DNA of 64,000 nucleotides from Pseudohalocynthiibacter aestuariivivens. Its GTDB lineage: Bacteria; Pseudomonadota; Alphaproteobacteria; Rhodobacterales; Rhodobacteraceae. The position numbers and the translations under genes were made by a program. The stretch spans positions 310,001-374,000 of the forward strand of contig NZ_CP049037.1 in the NCBI RefSeq assembly GCF_011040495.1, in the 5' to 3' direction. The notes under the pieces are model-generated. The model had not been told where the DNA came from. It was given only the letters and a program-made list of their open reading frames with translations, and did not search any database. Below are positions 8,841 to 19,180 of the stretch, piece after piece. Numbering within the stretch: the stretch's first letter is position 1; every line of letters starts with the position of its first letter.

Positions 8841-9676
8841 TTTTCCAGTTGTCGCGCGAGGGCACAGAACTGCTCCAGCGAGACTGTTTCGGCGCGATCG
8901 GTGGGGGCGATACCTGCAGCGATCAGGCGATCCTCAATGTCGGGTGCGACCCCTTTAAGCGCGGCACGCAGCATTTTGCGTCGCTGGTTGAACGCACGCG
9001 CCACCACGGATTCCAGCCGTTTTGGGTCAGCCGGATAGCGGGGTGCATCAAGCGCACGCAGATGAACCACGGCGCTGGATACCTTTGGCGGTGGTGTGAA
9101 AGCGCCGGGCGGCAGGTGCATGGCGATCTGCGCATCGCAACGCCAACTGGCGAGCAGCGCCAGCCGACCGTAGGCCTTACTGCCGGGCTTTGCGACGATA
9201 CGCTCGGCTACTTCGCGCTGGAACATGAGCGTCAGACTCTGCCAGTAGGGCGGCCACTGCGGCGGGGTAAGCCAGCGCACCAGCAGTTCCGTTCCGACAT
9301 TGTAGGGCAGGTTGGCGGCGACGCGGATGGGGGGGGTCAGATGCGTCAGCGGATCAATCTTCAGCGCATCCCCTTCTATAACAGTCAAACGTCCGGGATA
9401 GGTCTCTGCAATCTGGTTCAGGGCTGGCAAACAGCGCCTGTCCTTTTCGATGGCCAGAACGTGCCGTGCGCCCTCGGACAGTAGTCCCCGGGTCAGGCCG
9501 CCGGGGCCTGGGCCAATTTCCAGCACATCACAATCGGTCAGATCACCCGCCTGCCGCGCAATTTTGGCAGTGAGGTTCAGATCCAGCAGAAAGTTCTGTC
9601 CCAGCGATTTGCGTGCCGCCAATTCATGCGTCGCAATGACCTCCCGCAGGGGAGGAAGATCGTCTGGCATACTCAT
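8837..9676 (-). CDS. rsmA: 16S rRNA (adenine1518-N6/adenine1519-N6)-dimethyltransferase
   Basis: 279 residues. KsgA/RsmA dimethylates two adenosines in helix 45 of 16S rRNA late in 30S assembly. The sequence shows LGQNFLLD near the start, SAM motif [11 protein letters not shown], and the catalytic NLPYN motif IV. The ATG overlaps the pdxA stop (ATGA). pdxA-rsmA adjacency is widespread in proteobacteria. Confidence 0.96.
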   Translation of the reverse strand: MSMPDDLPPLREVIATHELAARKSLGQNFLLDLNLTAKIARQAGDLTDCDVLEIGPGPGGLTRGLLSEGARHVLAIEKDRRCLPALNQIAETYPGRLTVIEGDALKIDPLTHLTPPIRVAANLPYNVGTELLVRWLTPPQWPPYWQSLTLMFQREVAERIVAKPGSKAYGRLALLASWRCDAQIAMHLPPGAFTPPPKVSSAVVHLRALDAPRYPADPKRLESVVARAFNQRRKMLRAALKGVAPDIEDRLIAAGIAPTDRAETVSLEQFCALARQLEK

Positions 9677-10650
9677 GTGTTGCGCGCCGCGCTCATACGC
9701 GCGGCCATTTTCAGCGCCTCAATCATCGAACTGGGATTGGCGACCCCCTGACCGGCGATATCAAGCGCGGTGCCGTGATCGGGTGACGTGCGGATAAAGG
9801 GTAAACCCAGTGTCACGTTTACCCCCCTGTCGAAATCTAGCGTCTTGATCGGGATCAGCGCCTGATCGTGATACATGCAGACCGCTGCATCATATCCGGC
9901 GCGCGCAGCCGCGTGAAACATCGTGTCCGCCGACATTGGCCCCTTCAGGTCCAGCCCCTCGGTGCGTAAAGCGTCCAGCACTGGGGTGATCAGCGCGATC
10001 TCTTCGGTGCCCATCTTGCCCCCTTCGCCCGCATGTGGATTCAGGCCGGCCACGGCAATGCGGGGGGCAGGGATGCCAAAATCGCGGATCAGTCCGGCAT
10101 GGGTGATGCGGAGCGTCTCGGTCAGTAATGGGGCGCTCAATACTGCAGTTACATTGCTGAGCGGAATGTGAATCGTCGCAGGCACGACGCGCAACTGGTC
10201 GCTGGCCAGCATCATCACGACGCGCGTCACACCAGCCAGATGGGCCAGATACTCGGTGTGACCGGGATGCGCGAAGCCCGCGCCGTCCTGTAACGCCTTC
10301 TTGTGGATCGGGGCGGTACACAATGCGCTAGCAGCCCCTGATTGTACCAAGTCCACACCGCGGGCGATGGCGCTGATAACACCCTCGGCATGACGTGGGT
10401 TGGGCGTACCGAGAGAGAGTGGCCCATCAAATATATGCGGCAGAACAGGCAAACCACTGCGCGCCGCATCGATTGCCTCGGCGGCGTCGGCAATTATGGT
10501 AACAGGACCGTGCGGCACATGGGCAGGGTCGCCAATCAGGAAAAACGGAATATCCGTTCCCAGCGCCGCCCAAGCCTTTTGCGCCAGTTCAGGTCCGATG
10601 CCCGCCGGTTCGCCGCAACTGATGGCTATCGGACGCCGCGCATCGGTCAT
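9673..10650 (-). CDS. pdxA: 4-hydroxythreonine-4-phosphate dehydrogenase
   Basis: 325 residues. PdxA carries out the NAD-dependent oxidation and decarboxylation of 4-phosphohydroxy-L-threonine in the DXP-dependent route to pyridoxal phosphate. Visible are the start [14 protein letters not shown], the metal-site histidines in [10 protein letters not shown] and [16 protein letters not shown], and [12 protein letters not shown]. Its ATG overlaps the surA stop as TGATG. Confidence 0.96.
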   Translation of the reverse strand: MTDARRPIAISCGEPAGIGPELAQKAWAALGTDIPFFLIGDPAHVPHGPVTIIADAAEAIDAARSGLPVLPHIFDGPLSLGTPNPRHAEGVISAIARGVDLVQSGAASALCTAPIHKKALQDGAGFAHPGHTEYLAHLAGVTRVVMMLASDQLRVVPATIHIPLSNVTAVLSAPLLTETLRITHAGLIRDFGIPAPRIAVAGLNPHAGEGGKMGTEEIALITPVLDALRTEGLDLKGPMSADTMFHAAARAGYDAAVCMYHDQALIPIKTLDFDRGVNVTLGLPFIRTSPDHGTALDIAGQGVANPSSMIEALKMAARMSAARNT

Positions 10651-11963
10651 CAGTATTCGATGATCCGCGCCTCAGACCGCAGTTGCTCCAGATATCCTTC
10701 CGAGAAGGAGTCCAGCCGCTGATTGGCAATTTGGGCAGATAGCTGTTGGGTGACGTCCGGGGCTGCTGTCGTGCCTTCTGCACCTTCTGCACCGTCTTCG
10801 TTTGCGGCGGTGGGTGCATCTTGCTCCTCTGCGCCGGGCAGGACTTCGGTGCGGCCACAGAGCATCAACAGCACCAGTGTTTCGCCGCCCGCGCGGGTGA
10901 GGGTAGTGGACACTTCGCCCGGATCGAGGCGCGATAGTTCGATCGCGATATCATCGGGGATTTCACTCGGCGCTTTTGATCCGCGCTCCAGAACGCTGGC
11001 CGGTTGGCCATGGGCAACCCCATATAGGTCATCGCAAGTATCGGTGTCTGCGTCGATTTGCGCAGCCTGCGACAGTGCCGCTTCGGTGCGGCCGCCGGGA
11101 ATGTAATACGCGGCATATTCAATCGCGGCATAGTCGGGTTCCGGAACGTCAGTCTCTTCGATACTGCGCATCTGAAAGAGTGCAACCGCCCCTTGCAAGG
11201 GAAGCGGTTCAGTCACTTCGCCCGGTGCGAGCCCCAGAACCAAGGGCCGCAAGATTGGCGGCAGTTTGGTGATCGGTGTCCATGGCATACGTCCACCACG
11301 GTCTTTGGATGGCGTTGCCGAGTACTGGCGCGCCTGAGCGCTGAATGCGCTCTCGGATGTCATTTCCGAGATACGCTTGGCCCGGCTCAGCACCGCTTCT
11401 TCGGTTTGCGGGGTGTAGGGGATAATGATTTCGGACAGCAGCACACGCACACCGGTCCCGGTGCTGATCGCTGCGCGGGCGCGTTCCAGATCCTCTTCGC
11501 TAACCGACACACGTGGGCCAAAGCGTGCTTGTGTCAACTCGCGCCAGGTCAGGCCAGCGCGCACAAATTCACGAAAGGTTTGCTCGGCAACGCCACCCTG
11601 TTCCAGCAGCTTGATCATCTGGTCGGCCTTCAGGTTACCCTGACTGGCAAAACGTTCCATGCCCTCTTGCACGGCCTCATCGCTGACGGCGATCCCTTGG
11701 GCTTTTGCGGCTTGCAGTTTCAGTCGGTCCTCGATCAGTTGATCATGGGCCAGCCGCGCTGGATCGGCGGGCGCGCGCAACAGTGTCAGAAGTCGTGTGC
11801 GCTGTTCCAACTCGTAGCGGGTGACGGCATCGCCGTTGACCTTGATCACCGGCTCAAAAAGGCCTTGGGCGTTGGCCGGAGAAGGGGGGTGGCCAAGCAT
11901 GAGGCCAAGCGCCAGAGCGAATGTTGCTGTGATGGAGCGGATAGGAGATGTCATCTGGGTCAT
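10650..11963 (-). CDS. surA: SurA-like periplasmic chaperone / peptidyl-prolyl isomerase
   Basis: 437 residues from the ATG at 11963, which overlaps the lptD stop as TGATG and has AGGA just upstream; ATGs at 11975 and 11954 are alternatives. An N-terminal signal peptide (hydrophobic ATFALALGLMLG, cleavage near ANA-QG) leads into a SurA N-terminal domain and a parvulin-type PPIase region (SEIIIPYTPQTEEAV, GGRMPWTPITKLPP). A Glu/Ala/Thr-rich low-complexity stretch lies near the C-terminus. SurA escorts outer-membrane proteins, LptD among them, to BAM. A reading frame open further upstream (to 12110) overlaps lptD and is not used. Confidence 0.87.
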   Translation of the reverse strand: MTQMTSPIRSITATFALALGLMLGHPPSPANAQGLFEPVIKVNGDAVTRYELEQRTRLLTLLRAPADPARLAHDQLIEDRLKLQAAKAQGIAVSDEAVQEGMERFASQGNLKADQMIKLLEQGGVAEQTFREFVRAGLTWRELTQARFGPRVSVSEEDLERARAAISTGTGVRVLLSEIIIPYTPQTEEAVLSRAKRISEMTSESAFSAQARQYSATPSKDRGGRMPWTPITKLPPILRPLVLGLAPGEVTEPLPLQGAVALFQMRSIEETDVPEPDYAAIEYAAYYIPGGRTEAALSQAAQIDADTDTCDDLYGVAHGQPASVLERGSKAPSEIPDDIAIELSRLDPGEVSTTLTRAGGETLVLLMLCGRTEVLPGAEEQDAPTAANEDGAEGAEGTTAAPDVTQQLSAQIANQRLDSFSEGYLEQLRSEARIIEY

Positions 11964-14161
11964 CAGTTCCTGCATGTTCTTGCGTAGCTCTTGTCTTCGG
12001 TGCGTGCGCTGAAGCCGCGCAAACCGACGGTGAGGCTGATATCTGTCGACGGCGTCAGGATAGTGGAAGAGGTGAACCGACGCGAGGCCGAAAGCGCGAT
12101 ATCCACGCATTCGTTTGTGTAGGTCACGCCGACGCCCGCCTTGACGCTGCGATCACTGGCGACGTCATAGCGCCACTCGGCACTGCCCGTCCAGTGCCGT
12201 GACATTCGATAAGAGCCATCGAACGCCCATTCCGAGATTGTTGTAGGTCGGTTTTCCGCCACGTCACGGTCCAGCCAGACATAGGTGGCACCGATATTCG
12301 TGACGGAATTTTGCCAGCTGGCACGCGCCTCGGCCTTGGTCGTATCGAACGCGGTATCAAACAATCCTCTACCGGTCAGGGTCAGGCCGTTCTGGGTCGT
12401 GATCTGCCCGGCAAAGAGTACGTCCGAAAACTCGCCCCGAAGGCCGGATGTATCTGAAAAGGTCAATCCGCCATTCGGTTCACGCTGGGACCGGTCACGC
12501 AAGATCTGACCGACGGTGAACGTGCTGGTCAATCCACCGGGGTCAAAGCGTGACCATGACAGGCCGTATGCTGCACTGGCGCCACGTTCACGGCGGTCCT
12601 TAGCGGCAAAGCGCGACAAGGACAGCAGGTTTCCTTCGTCGAACTCGGTGCGCGTGCTTTCGTCGTTTGCGATACTTGGTGTGCTTCCGCCAACCCAGCC
12701 GAGTTGAACCACAGGCTCAATCACATGTGCGACACCCTTGTTCGTGACCTTGGCCAGTGGCAGGCGCAATGTCAGTGCCGTGGAAGGGATCACATCCGTG
12801 AGCGAGGCGCGGCTGGTGGCGCCGGCCCCTTTGATTTCGAAATGATCCACTGCGATACCAGTCTGAAAGGTGCTACGTACGCCGCCCAACATCGTCCAGC
12901 TGCGCAGCCAGTCTGCGCTGGTGCTCAGACGGTTCACGTCGCGACCATCGGCAAAAACGTCAAAGTCCGGCCCATCCGTGCTAAGAGATGATGACCGGTA
13001 ATGCGTGTGTGCCTGAGCTGAATAACGCAGTTCCCCACCAAAACGGGCCGGATAGATACGCCTCTCATAGTCAGCGTTGCCCACGATGGTCGGCAGGGTC
13101 GAATTGCTTTCCCCCGCCCGCAATGTGTGGAAATGCGTCACTGCACCGCGCATCCATTCATCGCGCCGGACGCGTTCCAGCGACAGTTCACTGTCCAGAC
13201 GGTCCTTGTCGGAGAAATCATAATCGACGAGGTAGGCGTCGTCATTCACCGCCTCAATGTCGAACCTCAGGATAAAGTCATTCTGCATCTCGAACAGGCC
13301 ACGGCCAAAGATGTAGGCGCGGTTGTCTGTGCGATTCAGGTCGTCATTCGACAGCGCACCTTCGAATTCGATCTCTCCACGTTGGAATGCCTGACGATAC
13401 CGAAACTCCATCGTGCGTGTTTTGTTCGACAGCCAAGGGGTCAGTGTCAGGTCTTTGTGATCGCCGATCTTGATGAAATAAGGAACCTTCACCCCAAACC
13501 CGAGCAGGGAGGAATTGTAGATAGACGGGATCAGGAAACCGGTTGAGCGTTCCAGCGTGGGATCTGGCAGGCGCAAATGGGGGAGATAGAAAATCGGTGT
13601 GTCGAAAACCCGGAACTGGGCATCGTCGAGATAGAATTGCTGTGATTGTTGATCGTGGATAATGCGCCGTGCACGGATTTGCCACAGCGGCGCTTGTCCA
13701 TTTTTGCAGACGTGGCAAGACGTAACAGCGGCCTTGTAGAGTTGTGAATAGCGTCCGTTTGTGCGGTTCATCTGCTGCGCGGCCAACTGTAGCTGGTCGT
13801 CCATAACGATCCGAGCACCGAATAGAATGCCATTCTGCAGGTTGCGGTCGAGCTGCGCACTGTCAGCCAGAACGACAGTATAGCCGCCGTCAAAGAGGGT
13901 GATGGGGCCGTCGAACTCCAGCGAGTCGGTTGCCTTGTCATACGTGATGCGCCGCGCGGTCAGGCGCTGGCCGTCATAGACCGCTTCGACGTTGCCTTCG
14001 GCCACGAGCGTGTCATCGCCACGGATATACACGTCATCGGCGATGAGCATGGCAGGCTGCGGCTCAGTATCATCCGCGCCGGTTTGGGCGGTTGCAGGTG
14101 TCCCCGAAACGAACAGCCACACCATGATGAGAGCGCAAAAGAGACGGGTCGTTGGGGTCAT
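11963..14161 (-). CDS. lptD: LPS-assembly protein, outer-membrane translocon
   Basis: 732 residues. A signal peptide (FCALIMVWLFVSGTPATA) precedes an OstA/LptA-like beta-jellyroll (ADDVYIRGDDTLVAEGNVEAVYDGQRLTA region) and a long beta-barrel. LptD receives LPS from the LptA bridge and inserts it in the outer leaflet with LptE. The ATG at 14161 overlaps the lptG stop (ATGA), which is why I prefer it to the longer frame starting at 14224. Few cysteines are present, unlike the two disulfides of the enterobacterial protein. Confidence 0.93.
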   Translation of the reverse strand: MTPTTRLFCALIMVWLFVSGTPATAQTGADDTEPQPAMLIADDVYIRGDDTLVAEGNVEAVYDGQRLTARRITYDKATDSLEFDGPITLFDGGYTVVLADSAQLDRNLQNGILFGARIVMDDQLQLAAQQMNRTNGRYSQLYKAAVTSCHVCKNGQAPLWQIRARRIIHDQQSQQFYLDDAQFRVFDTPIFYLPHLRLPDPTLERSTGFLIPSIYNSSLLGFGVKVPYFIKIGDHKDLTLTPWLSNKTRTMEFRYRQAFQRGEIEFEGALSNDDLNRTDNRAYIFGRGLFEMQNDFILRFDIEAVNDDAYLVDYDFSDKDRLDSELSLERVRRDEWMRGAVTHFHTLRAGESNSTLPTIVGNADYERRIYPARFGGELRYSAQAHTHYRSSSLSTDGPDFDVFADGRDVNRLSTSADWLRSWTMLGGVRSTFQTGIAVDHFEIKGAGATSRASLTDVIPSTALTLRLPLAKVTNKGVAHVIEPVVQLGWVGGSTPSIANDESTRTEFDEGNLLSLSRFAAKDRRERGASAAYGLSWSRFDPGGLTSTFTVGQILRDRSQREPNGGLTFSDTSGLRGEFSDVLFAGQITTQNGLTLTGRGLFDTAFDTTKAEARASWQNSVTNIGATYVWLDRDVAENRPTTISEWAFDGSYRMSRHWTGSAEWRYDVASDRSVKAGVGVTYTNECVDIALSASRRFTSSTILTPSTDISLTVGLRGFSARTEDKSYARTCRN

Positions 14162-15249
14162 CCGTCCTCCATATGCAGCAAAATACCGAACGCCAGCAGA
14201 AACGAAGCCACCGGCGGCACCCATGCGGCGAGGATCACCGGGATCTGGCCGTTTTCGCCCAGTACCTGCGCAAAGTTGCGCATGTAATACAGACTAAACC
14301 CCAGCATGATTGCGGTTAGGACCGATAGCCCGGTGTTCGATGTGCGCGCGTGGCGCATCGTGAATGCGGCAGCGACCAGCACCAGCGCCATCAGGAACAA
14401 TGGCCGGGCCAGTTCCATCTGGAACCATACGGCATAGCGTCTGGCCGAGAAGCCAGCTTCCTCAAGCTCGGCAATGAAATCCGGTAGATCCCACAGGGAA
14501 ATATACTCAGGCTTGCCAAAACTGTCGATGATGCGATCCTGTGTCAGCGCCGATGGTACGCGCAAAGTCGGCAACACGCTGGCCGAAGATTCAGCATTGC
14601 CACCCGCAGACAGATCCCACAGCTTGACATCGCTGAGCGTCCAGCCGCCCACGCCCAGTTGGGCAGAACTGGCCGTAATGCGACGCAGAGGATCGCCGGT
14701 CGGTGAAAATGCTATGAATGTGGCATCATAGAGTACGCTTACATCAGAACTGGCACGCGCCGCATGGATAACGGTCTGTCCGATGGCGCTGCCCTGCCGC
14801 AGCCACAACCCCTCGGATGAAATTGCCAGAACGCTCTCTCCGCCACCGAGGTGGCCATTGACCAGATCGTGATACCGCTTGGACGACGCCGCGACGATCG
14901 GGTTGAGCACGGTGATCGACACGATGCCGATGGTTGCCGCGACGGCCATCGGGCCCAAGAGCCCGCGTAAGCCCGAGCGGCCCGACGCTCGTAACACCAC
15001 CAATTCGGAGGTTCGCGCCAAACGAACGAACAGAGCCACCGCAGCCAGAATCACGATGAGGGGTAAAATCTCGTAATTGGTGTTGGGGACATTCAGCAGA
15101 ACGATCTCGATCACGTCCCAGATTGGCAAATCCGGGAAATCCTGCAATTCCTCTACCACATCGATCAGTGCCAGAAGTACGACAAAGACCCCGGCGATAC
15201 CAAGGAACGTCCACAGAAACTTGCGCGCGAAATAATAGTGCAGGATCAT
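14158..15249 (-). CDS. lptG: LPS export ABC transporter permease LptG
   Basis: 363 residues of the YjgP/YjgQ family: an N-terminal helix pair, a large periplasmic beta-jellyroll, then C-terminal helices. With LptF and the LptB ATPase it extracts LPS from the inner membrane. It starts four bases inside the end of lptF (ATGA) and is followed by lptD in the same way. lptB is not in the window. Confidence 0.94.
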   Translation of the reverse strand: MILHYYFARKFLWTFLGIAGVFVVLLALIDVVEELQDFPDLPIWDVIEIVLLNVPNTNYEILPLIVILAAVALFVRLARTSELVVLRASGRSGLRGLLGPMAVAATIGIVSITVLNPIVAASSKRYHDLVNGHLGGGESVLAISSEGLWLRQGSAIGQTVIHAARASSDVSVLYDATFIAFSPTGDPLRRITASSAQLGVGGWTLSDVKLWDLSAGGNAESSASVLPTLRVPSALTQDRIIDSFGKPEYISLWDLPDFIAELEEAGFSARRYAVWFQMELARPLFLMALVLVAAAFTMRHARTSNTGLSVLTAIMLGFSLYYMRNFAQVLGENGQIPVILAAWVPPVASFLLAFGILLHMEDG

Positions 15250-16388
15250 GCGACGACCTCTGCGCGACGGTTGCGTAGGGTCAGTCGGCGAATGATCGCT
15301 GGGTTAGCGGCCAGATGCAGCAATACTGCGCTAAGCACAAAACCACAGAGCGCCGGTAGATAGAGCAGCGGCCACATCGACGCGCTGGACAGGACAGGCC
15401 CGGCGACTGCGCCTTCAATCATCTTGATTGCGACCAGCAGAACAAAGGCGGTAATGATCTGTCTCCAGATGCCGAACCGGCTGTATCCACCCAAAAGCAG
15501 CGTGGCAAAGCCGATCAAGCCAGCGATGATGCACATCAGCGGCTGTGTGAATCGGTTATGAAGCTCGTGCAGGACCATCGGAATGGTCGCATTGTTGCGC
15601 TCGGCCACCACTTCGGGTGTGCGCAGCAAAACCGGCGTGCTGGCAAATCCTATGGCATCGGGATCTGCCCGGTCCTGTGTGACGAGGCTGCTGATGTCAT
15701 ACGAGAAGTCGTCAAAATGCGTAGTGAACAAACGCAGCCCTTCGCGGCGCAATGTCTGGGCCAGCCCATCCAGCATAACCAGTTTCGTACCACCCCCCTC
15801 GCGCACCAGATAGGCGCGGGTGGATGTGTAGGTCACGATATTTTCAGCGTCGCGCCGATCGGACAAGAACACGTTGCGCAACTCGCCTTCAGTCGTGATG
15901 TCGCGAATGTAGAAGGTAACACCGGATGCGGGATGCAAAAATTCACCTTCGGTCAGAAACTTGGCCGTGACATTACGGGACACATCGACTTTGCGCATTT
16001 CAAGCTGCTGTAGGCTGGCAGGAATAAGGAAATGCGCCAGCAAGGACATCATCAGCGCGATGATGATCCCGTAAAACAGCACAGGCCGCGCCATACGCCA
16101 AGGCGAATAGCCGGTTGCCTGCATTACGGTCAGCTCACTTTCGGTACTCAGTCGATTGGTGACATAGACTGCGCCTGCAAAAGCCGCGATGGGGAGCACC
16201 ACGCCAATTACCCCCGGAAGGGTCAGAGCGGTGAATTCCAAGAAAATCCAGGCCGATTGGCCGTCACTAATCAATCGGTCGAACATACGCACAGCTTTGT
16301 TGATCCAGAAGATCGACACCAAGACCAGCGCGAAGAACCCGAACAGCACCATAAATTGCGACAGCATATATCTGTCGAATCTGGTCAC
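15246..16388 (-). CDS. lptF: LPS export ABC transporter permease LptF
   Basis: 380 residues, YjgP/YjgQ family, beginning FDRYMLSQFMVLFGFFALVLV, with membrane segments at both ends around a periplasmic domain. First gene of the seven-gene minus-strand run. It is divergent from pepA, with 197 bases between the starts, a common arrangement in proteobacteria where lptFG and pepA are neighbours. Confidence 0.94.
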   Translation of the reverse strand: MTRFDRYMLSQFMVLFGFFALVLVSIFWINKAVRMFDRLISDGQSAWIFLEFTALTLPGVIGVVLPIAAFAGAVYVTNRLSTESELTVMQATGYSPWRMARPVLFYGIIIALMMSLLAHFLIPASLQQLEMRKVDVSRNVTAKFLTEGEFLHPASGVTFYIRDITTEGELRNVFLSDRRDAENIVTYTSTRAYLVREGGGTKLVMLDGLAQTLRREGLRLFTTHFDDFSYDISSLVTQDRADPDAIGFASTPVLLRTPEVVAERNNATIPMVLHELHNRFTQPLMCIIAGLIGFATLLLGGYSRFGIWRQIITAFVLLVAIKMIEGAVAGPVLSSASMWPLLYLPALCGFVLSAVLLHLAANPAIIRRLTLRNRRAEVVA

Positions 16389-16585
16389 ATCTGCCCCCCG
16401 TTACCCCCATATTTTGTGGCACGGTATCGTAATTACCACGCAGGGAAAACTGTTAACTGACATGATCGGCGAGGCTGTGCCGCAGACAACCCCTCCGTGC
16501 GCGCCGTTGTGAGAACTTTCACCTTTTAGCACCCCTGCAATTCGCGCTAGGTCTGGGAAAACAACCCTACCAAGGAGCATTTTCC

Positions 16586-18058
16586 ATGACCATGCCGGTT
16601 TCCGTGACCTATGCCGAGACAGATATCGACCAGATATCACAAGCCGAGGGGCGGATTGCTGTCCTGATCGGTCAGGATGGCAAGATGGATCCGGGCGCAC
16701 GCCGTGTAAACAAGCTGACCAAGGGCGCGCTGGCCCGGATGCTCCAAGGCGAGGCGTTCGCAAAGATGAAGCCGGGCGAGGTCAAGACGCTGGCCTGGCC
16801 AACGGGACTGGTGGCCGAAGCGGTCGATGTCGTCTGTGTAGAGCGTGGCGCAAAACCGGATGAAGCGCGCAAGGCGGGCGTTGCCTTGGGTAAGCTGAAG
16901 GGCGCGGCACCTCTGCTGGTGTTGGCCGGGCAGATCCGCCGCCCGGTCGACCTGGCGCTCGGGATTGCGCTGCGTGCATATGAATTTACGGCGCACAAGA
17001 CCAAGGCCACCGAGGAAAACGCGAGTGTGACTATGATGGTCAAGGACCCGACCGACATCAAAGCCGAAGCGACCGATGCAGCTGCTGTGATAGAAGGCGT
17101 GTTCCTGACCCGCGATCTGGTGAGCGAGCCAGCCAATCACCTGACCACCACCGAATTTGCCGACCGTATCAAGGCAATGGAAGGGCTAGGACTGAAAATC
17201 ACCGTGCTGGAAGAGTCGGAACTGGAAAAGCTCGGCATGGGGTGCTTGCTGAGTGTCGGGCACGGCAGCGCCAGCCCGTCCAAGGTTGCCGTAATGGAAT
17301 GGGCAGGTGGTAAAAAGGGCGATGCACCGCTCGCGCTGGTCGGTAAGGGCGTGGTGTTCGACACTGGTGGGATCAGCCTGAAACCGGCGGCAGGCATGGA
17401 AGACATGACCATGGACATGGGCGGTGCCGGTGTTGTCACCGGCGTCATGCATGCACTGGCGCGTCGCAAGGCGAAAGCCAATGTCGTTGGCCTTGTTGGG
17501 CTGGTCGAGAACATGCCGTCGGATCGCGCCACGCGCCCCGGTGATGTGGTCACGTCAATGAAAGGCGATACAGTCGAGGTGATCAACACCGACGCCGAAG
17601 GCCGTTTGGTTCTGGCGGATGTCATGTGGTACGCACAGCGCGAGTATTCGCCCCGTGCCATGGTTGATCTGGCAACCTTGACGGGGGCAATCATCATCGC
17701 GTTGGGACATGAGAACGCGGGCGTGTTCAGCAACGATGATGCTCTGTCGCGCGATTTCCTCAAGGCGGCGGAGGCCGAGGGCGAAGGCGCGTGGCGGCTG
17801 CCGATGGGGCAGGCCTATGATGATATGCTCAAGAGCCAGATCGCGGATATCAAGAATGTCGGGGGCAGGGCGGCCGGGTCGATTACCGCCGCACAGTTCC
17901 TCAAACGGTTCGTCAAGGACGATCTGCCGTGGATACATCTGGATATCGCGGGCACGGCATCCGTCAAATCCGACACCACCTATGCCCCCAAGGGCGCAAC
18001 CGGTTGGGGCGTGATGGCGCTGAACCGACTGGTTGCGGACATGCTGGAAGGCGACTGA
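16586..18058 (+). CDS. pepA: cytosol (leucyl) aminopeptidase
   Basis: 490 residues, M17 family. The signature NTDAEGRLVLAD is present, with the metal and active-site regions GKGVVFDTGGISLKP and DMGGAG. It removes N-terminal residues from peptides using two metal ions; E. coli PepA also binds DNA in Xer recombination, which cannot be assumed here. AAGGAG lies nine bases before the ATG. The stop overlaps the holC start (TGATG). Confidence 0.95.
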   Translation: MTMPVSVTYAETDIDQISQAEGRIAVLIGQDGKMDPGARRVNKLTKGALARMLQGEAFAKMKPGEVKTLAWPTGLVAEAVDVVCVERGAKPDEARKAGVALGKLKGAAPLLVLAGQIRRPVDLALGIALRAYEFTAHKTKATEENASVTMMVKDPTDIKAEATDAAAVIEGVFLTRDLVSEPANHLTTTEFADRIKAMEGLGLKITVLEESELEKLGMGCLLSVGHGSASPSKVAVMEWAGGKKGDAPLALVGKGVVFDTGGISLKPAAGMEDMTMDMGGAGVVTGVMHALARRKAKANVVGLVGLVENMPSDRATRPGDVVTSMKGDTVEVINTDAEGRLVLADVMWYAQREYSPRAMVDLATLTGAIIIALGHENAGVFSNDDALSRDFLKAAEAEGEGAWRLPMGQAYDDMLKSQIADIKNVGGRAAGSITAAQFLKRFVKDDLPWIHLDIAGTASVKSDTTYAPKGATGWGVMALNRLVADMLEGD

Positions 18059-18531
18059 TGGGAGCAGCCTATTTCTATCACCTGACACGGCGGCCACTGG
18101 AAACGGCGCTGCCTATGCTTGTCGGCAAGGCACGGCAGGCCAGCTGGCGCGTCGCCGTGCGCGGTGCCACGCAGGCGCGGATGGAATGGCTGGACGAAAA
18201 GCTGTGGCAGGGGGCCGATGACGGGTTCCCTGCACATGGGTTGGCCACTGCGCCACATGCGGTGGATCAGCCGGTATTGCTAACCACCAGTGATGATATT
18301 CCCAACGGCGCGGTTTGCCTGATGACGGTTGACGGGGCGCAAGTGTCCGTTGACGAAGTGTCGGCGTTGTCTCGGGTGTGCATCCTGTTTGACGGCAATG
18401 ATCCTGCGGCGGTGGACGTCGCACGCGGACAATGGAAAATGCTGACCGATGCGGGCTGCGCGGCGCAATACTGGTCAGAGGAAAGCGGACGCTGGGAAAT
18501 GAAGGCTGAAAAGACTGCCGCATCAGTGTGA
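18058..18531 (+). CDS. holC: DNA polymerase III chi subunit
   Basis: 157 residues, beginning YFYHLTRRPLETALPMLVGK, the usual HolC start. Chi links the clamp-loader (through psi) to single-stranded DNA-binding protein. The start at 18058 overlaps the pepA stop, and pepA-holC adjacency is typical. The frame is open further upstream, but that part overlaps pepA and is not used. Confidence 0.92.
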   Translation: MGAAYFYHLTRRPLETALPMLVGKARQASWRVAVRGATQARMEWLDEKLWQGADDGFPAHGLATAPHAVDQPVLLTTSDDIPNGAVCLMTVDGAQVSVDEVSALSRVCILFDGNDPAAVDVARGQWKMLTDAGCAAQYWSEESGRWEMKAEKTAASV

Positions 18532-18544
18532 AGGATGCGTTCTT

Positions 18545-19123
18545 CTACCTTGTCAGCAACAGGCGACCATCCGCGATCTGAATGTTGGAAAAACGTTGCA
18601 GATAGGTCATCCCCAGCAATGAGTCACCTAGATCACCCTCGTTGACGACGGCCCGCAGATTGGCATCGCGCATGTCGCCGACGGCAAAGCTGTCAAGGCG
18701 CACCGGGGCCGTCCGGACGATCCCGTTTGCAGTGCTGGCGGTCCCAAAATAGTTAAGTGTATCCGGCTTCAGGCCGACGGCGGCCGCGTCCGCTTGGCTA
18801 AGGACGATCTGGCTGGCGCCGGTATCTACCACAAAGCGGATCGAAGTGCCATTCACCTCAGCTTGTAGATAGTAATGCCCGTCCGGTGCGCGCGGCAACT
18901 CGATGACGCCACCGGAATAGACGCTCTGGCTGGGGATCACGGTGCGACGGATGTCTTCCCACAGTCCAATCCCGGCCAGAACGCCGATGAAAATCAATCC
19001 CCAGATCACCGCATACTGCATTGTTTTGCCAAGGGAGTTGCGGTTAGAGGCGACAAACCAGAATACCACGGCAACGCCCAAAACGATAAGATAGATCAAA
19101 TGTGCGTTGTCAAAGTCATTCAT
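18545..19123 (-). CDS. membrane-anchored retropepsin-like aspartic protease
   Basis: 192 residues. Two N-terminal hydrophobic helices (LIYLIVLGVAVVFWFVA and YAVIWGLIFIGVLAGIGLW) precede a clan AA aspartic protease domain with the active-site motif VVDTGASQIVLS, followed by the flap-side region and LGMTYLQRF. This matches the bacterial TIGR02281-type family, which has one catalytic Asp per chain and must dimerise. Substrates are unknown. Convergent with holC. Confidence 0.88.
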   Translation of the reverse strand: MNDFDNAHLIYLIVLGVAVVFWFVASNRNSLGKTMQYAVIWGLIFIGVLAGIGLWEDIRRTVIPSQSVYSGGVIELPRAPDGHYYLQAEVNGTSIRFVVDTGASQIVLSQADAAAVGLKPDTLNYFGTASTANGIVRTAPVRLDSFAVGDMRDANLRAVVNEGDLGDSLLGMTYLQRFSNIQIADGRLLLTR

Positions 19124-19180
19124 ATCCGGGCGCCTGATGTCATGGATTACAAATAGGCGGCAGGGCGGTCGATTAAAAGA

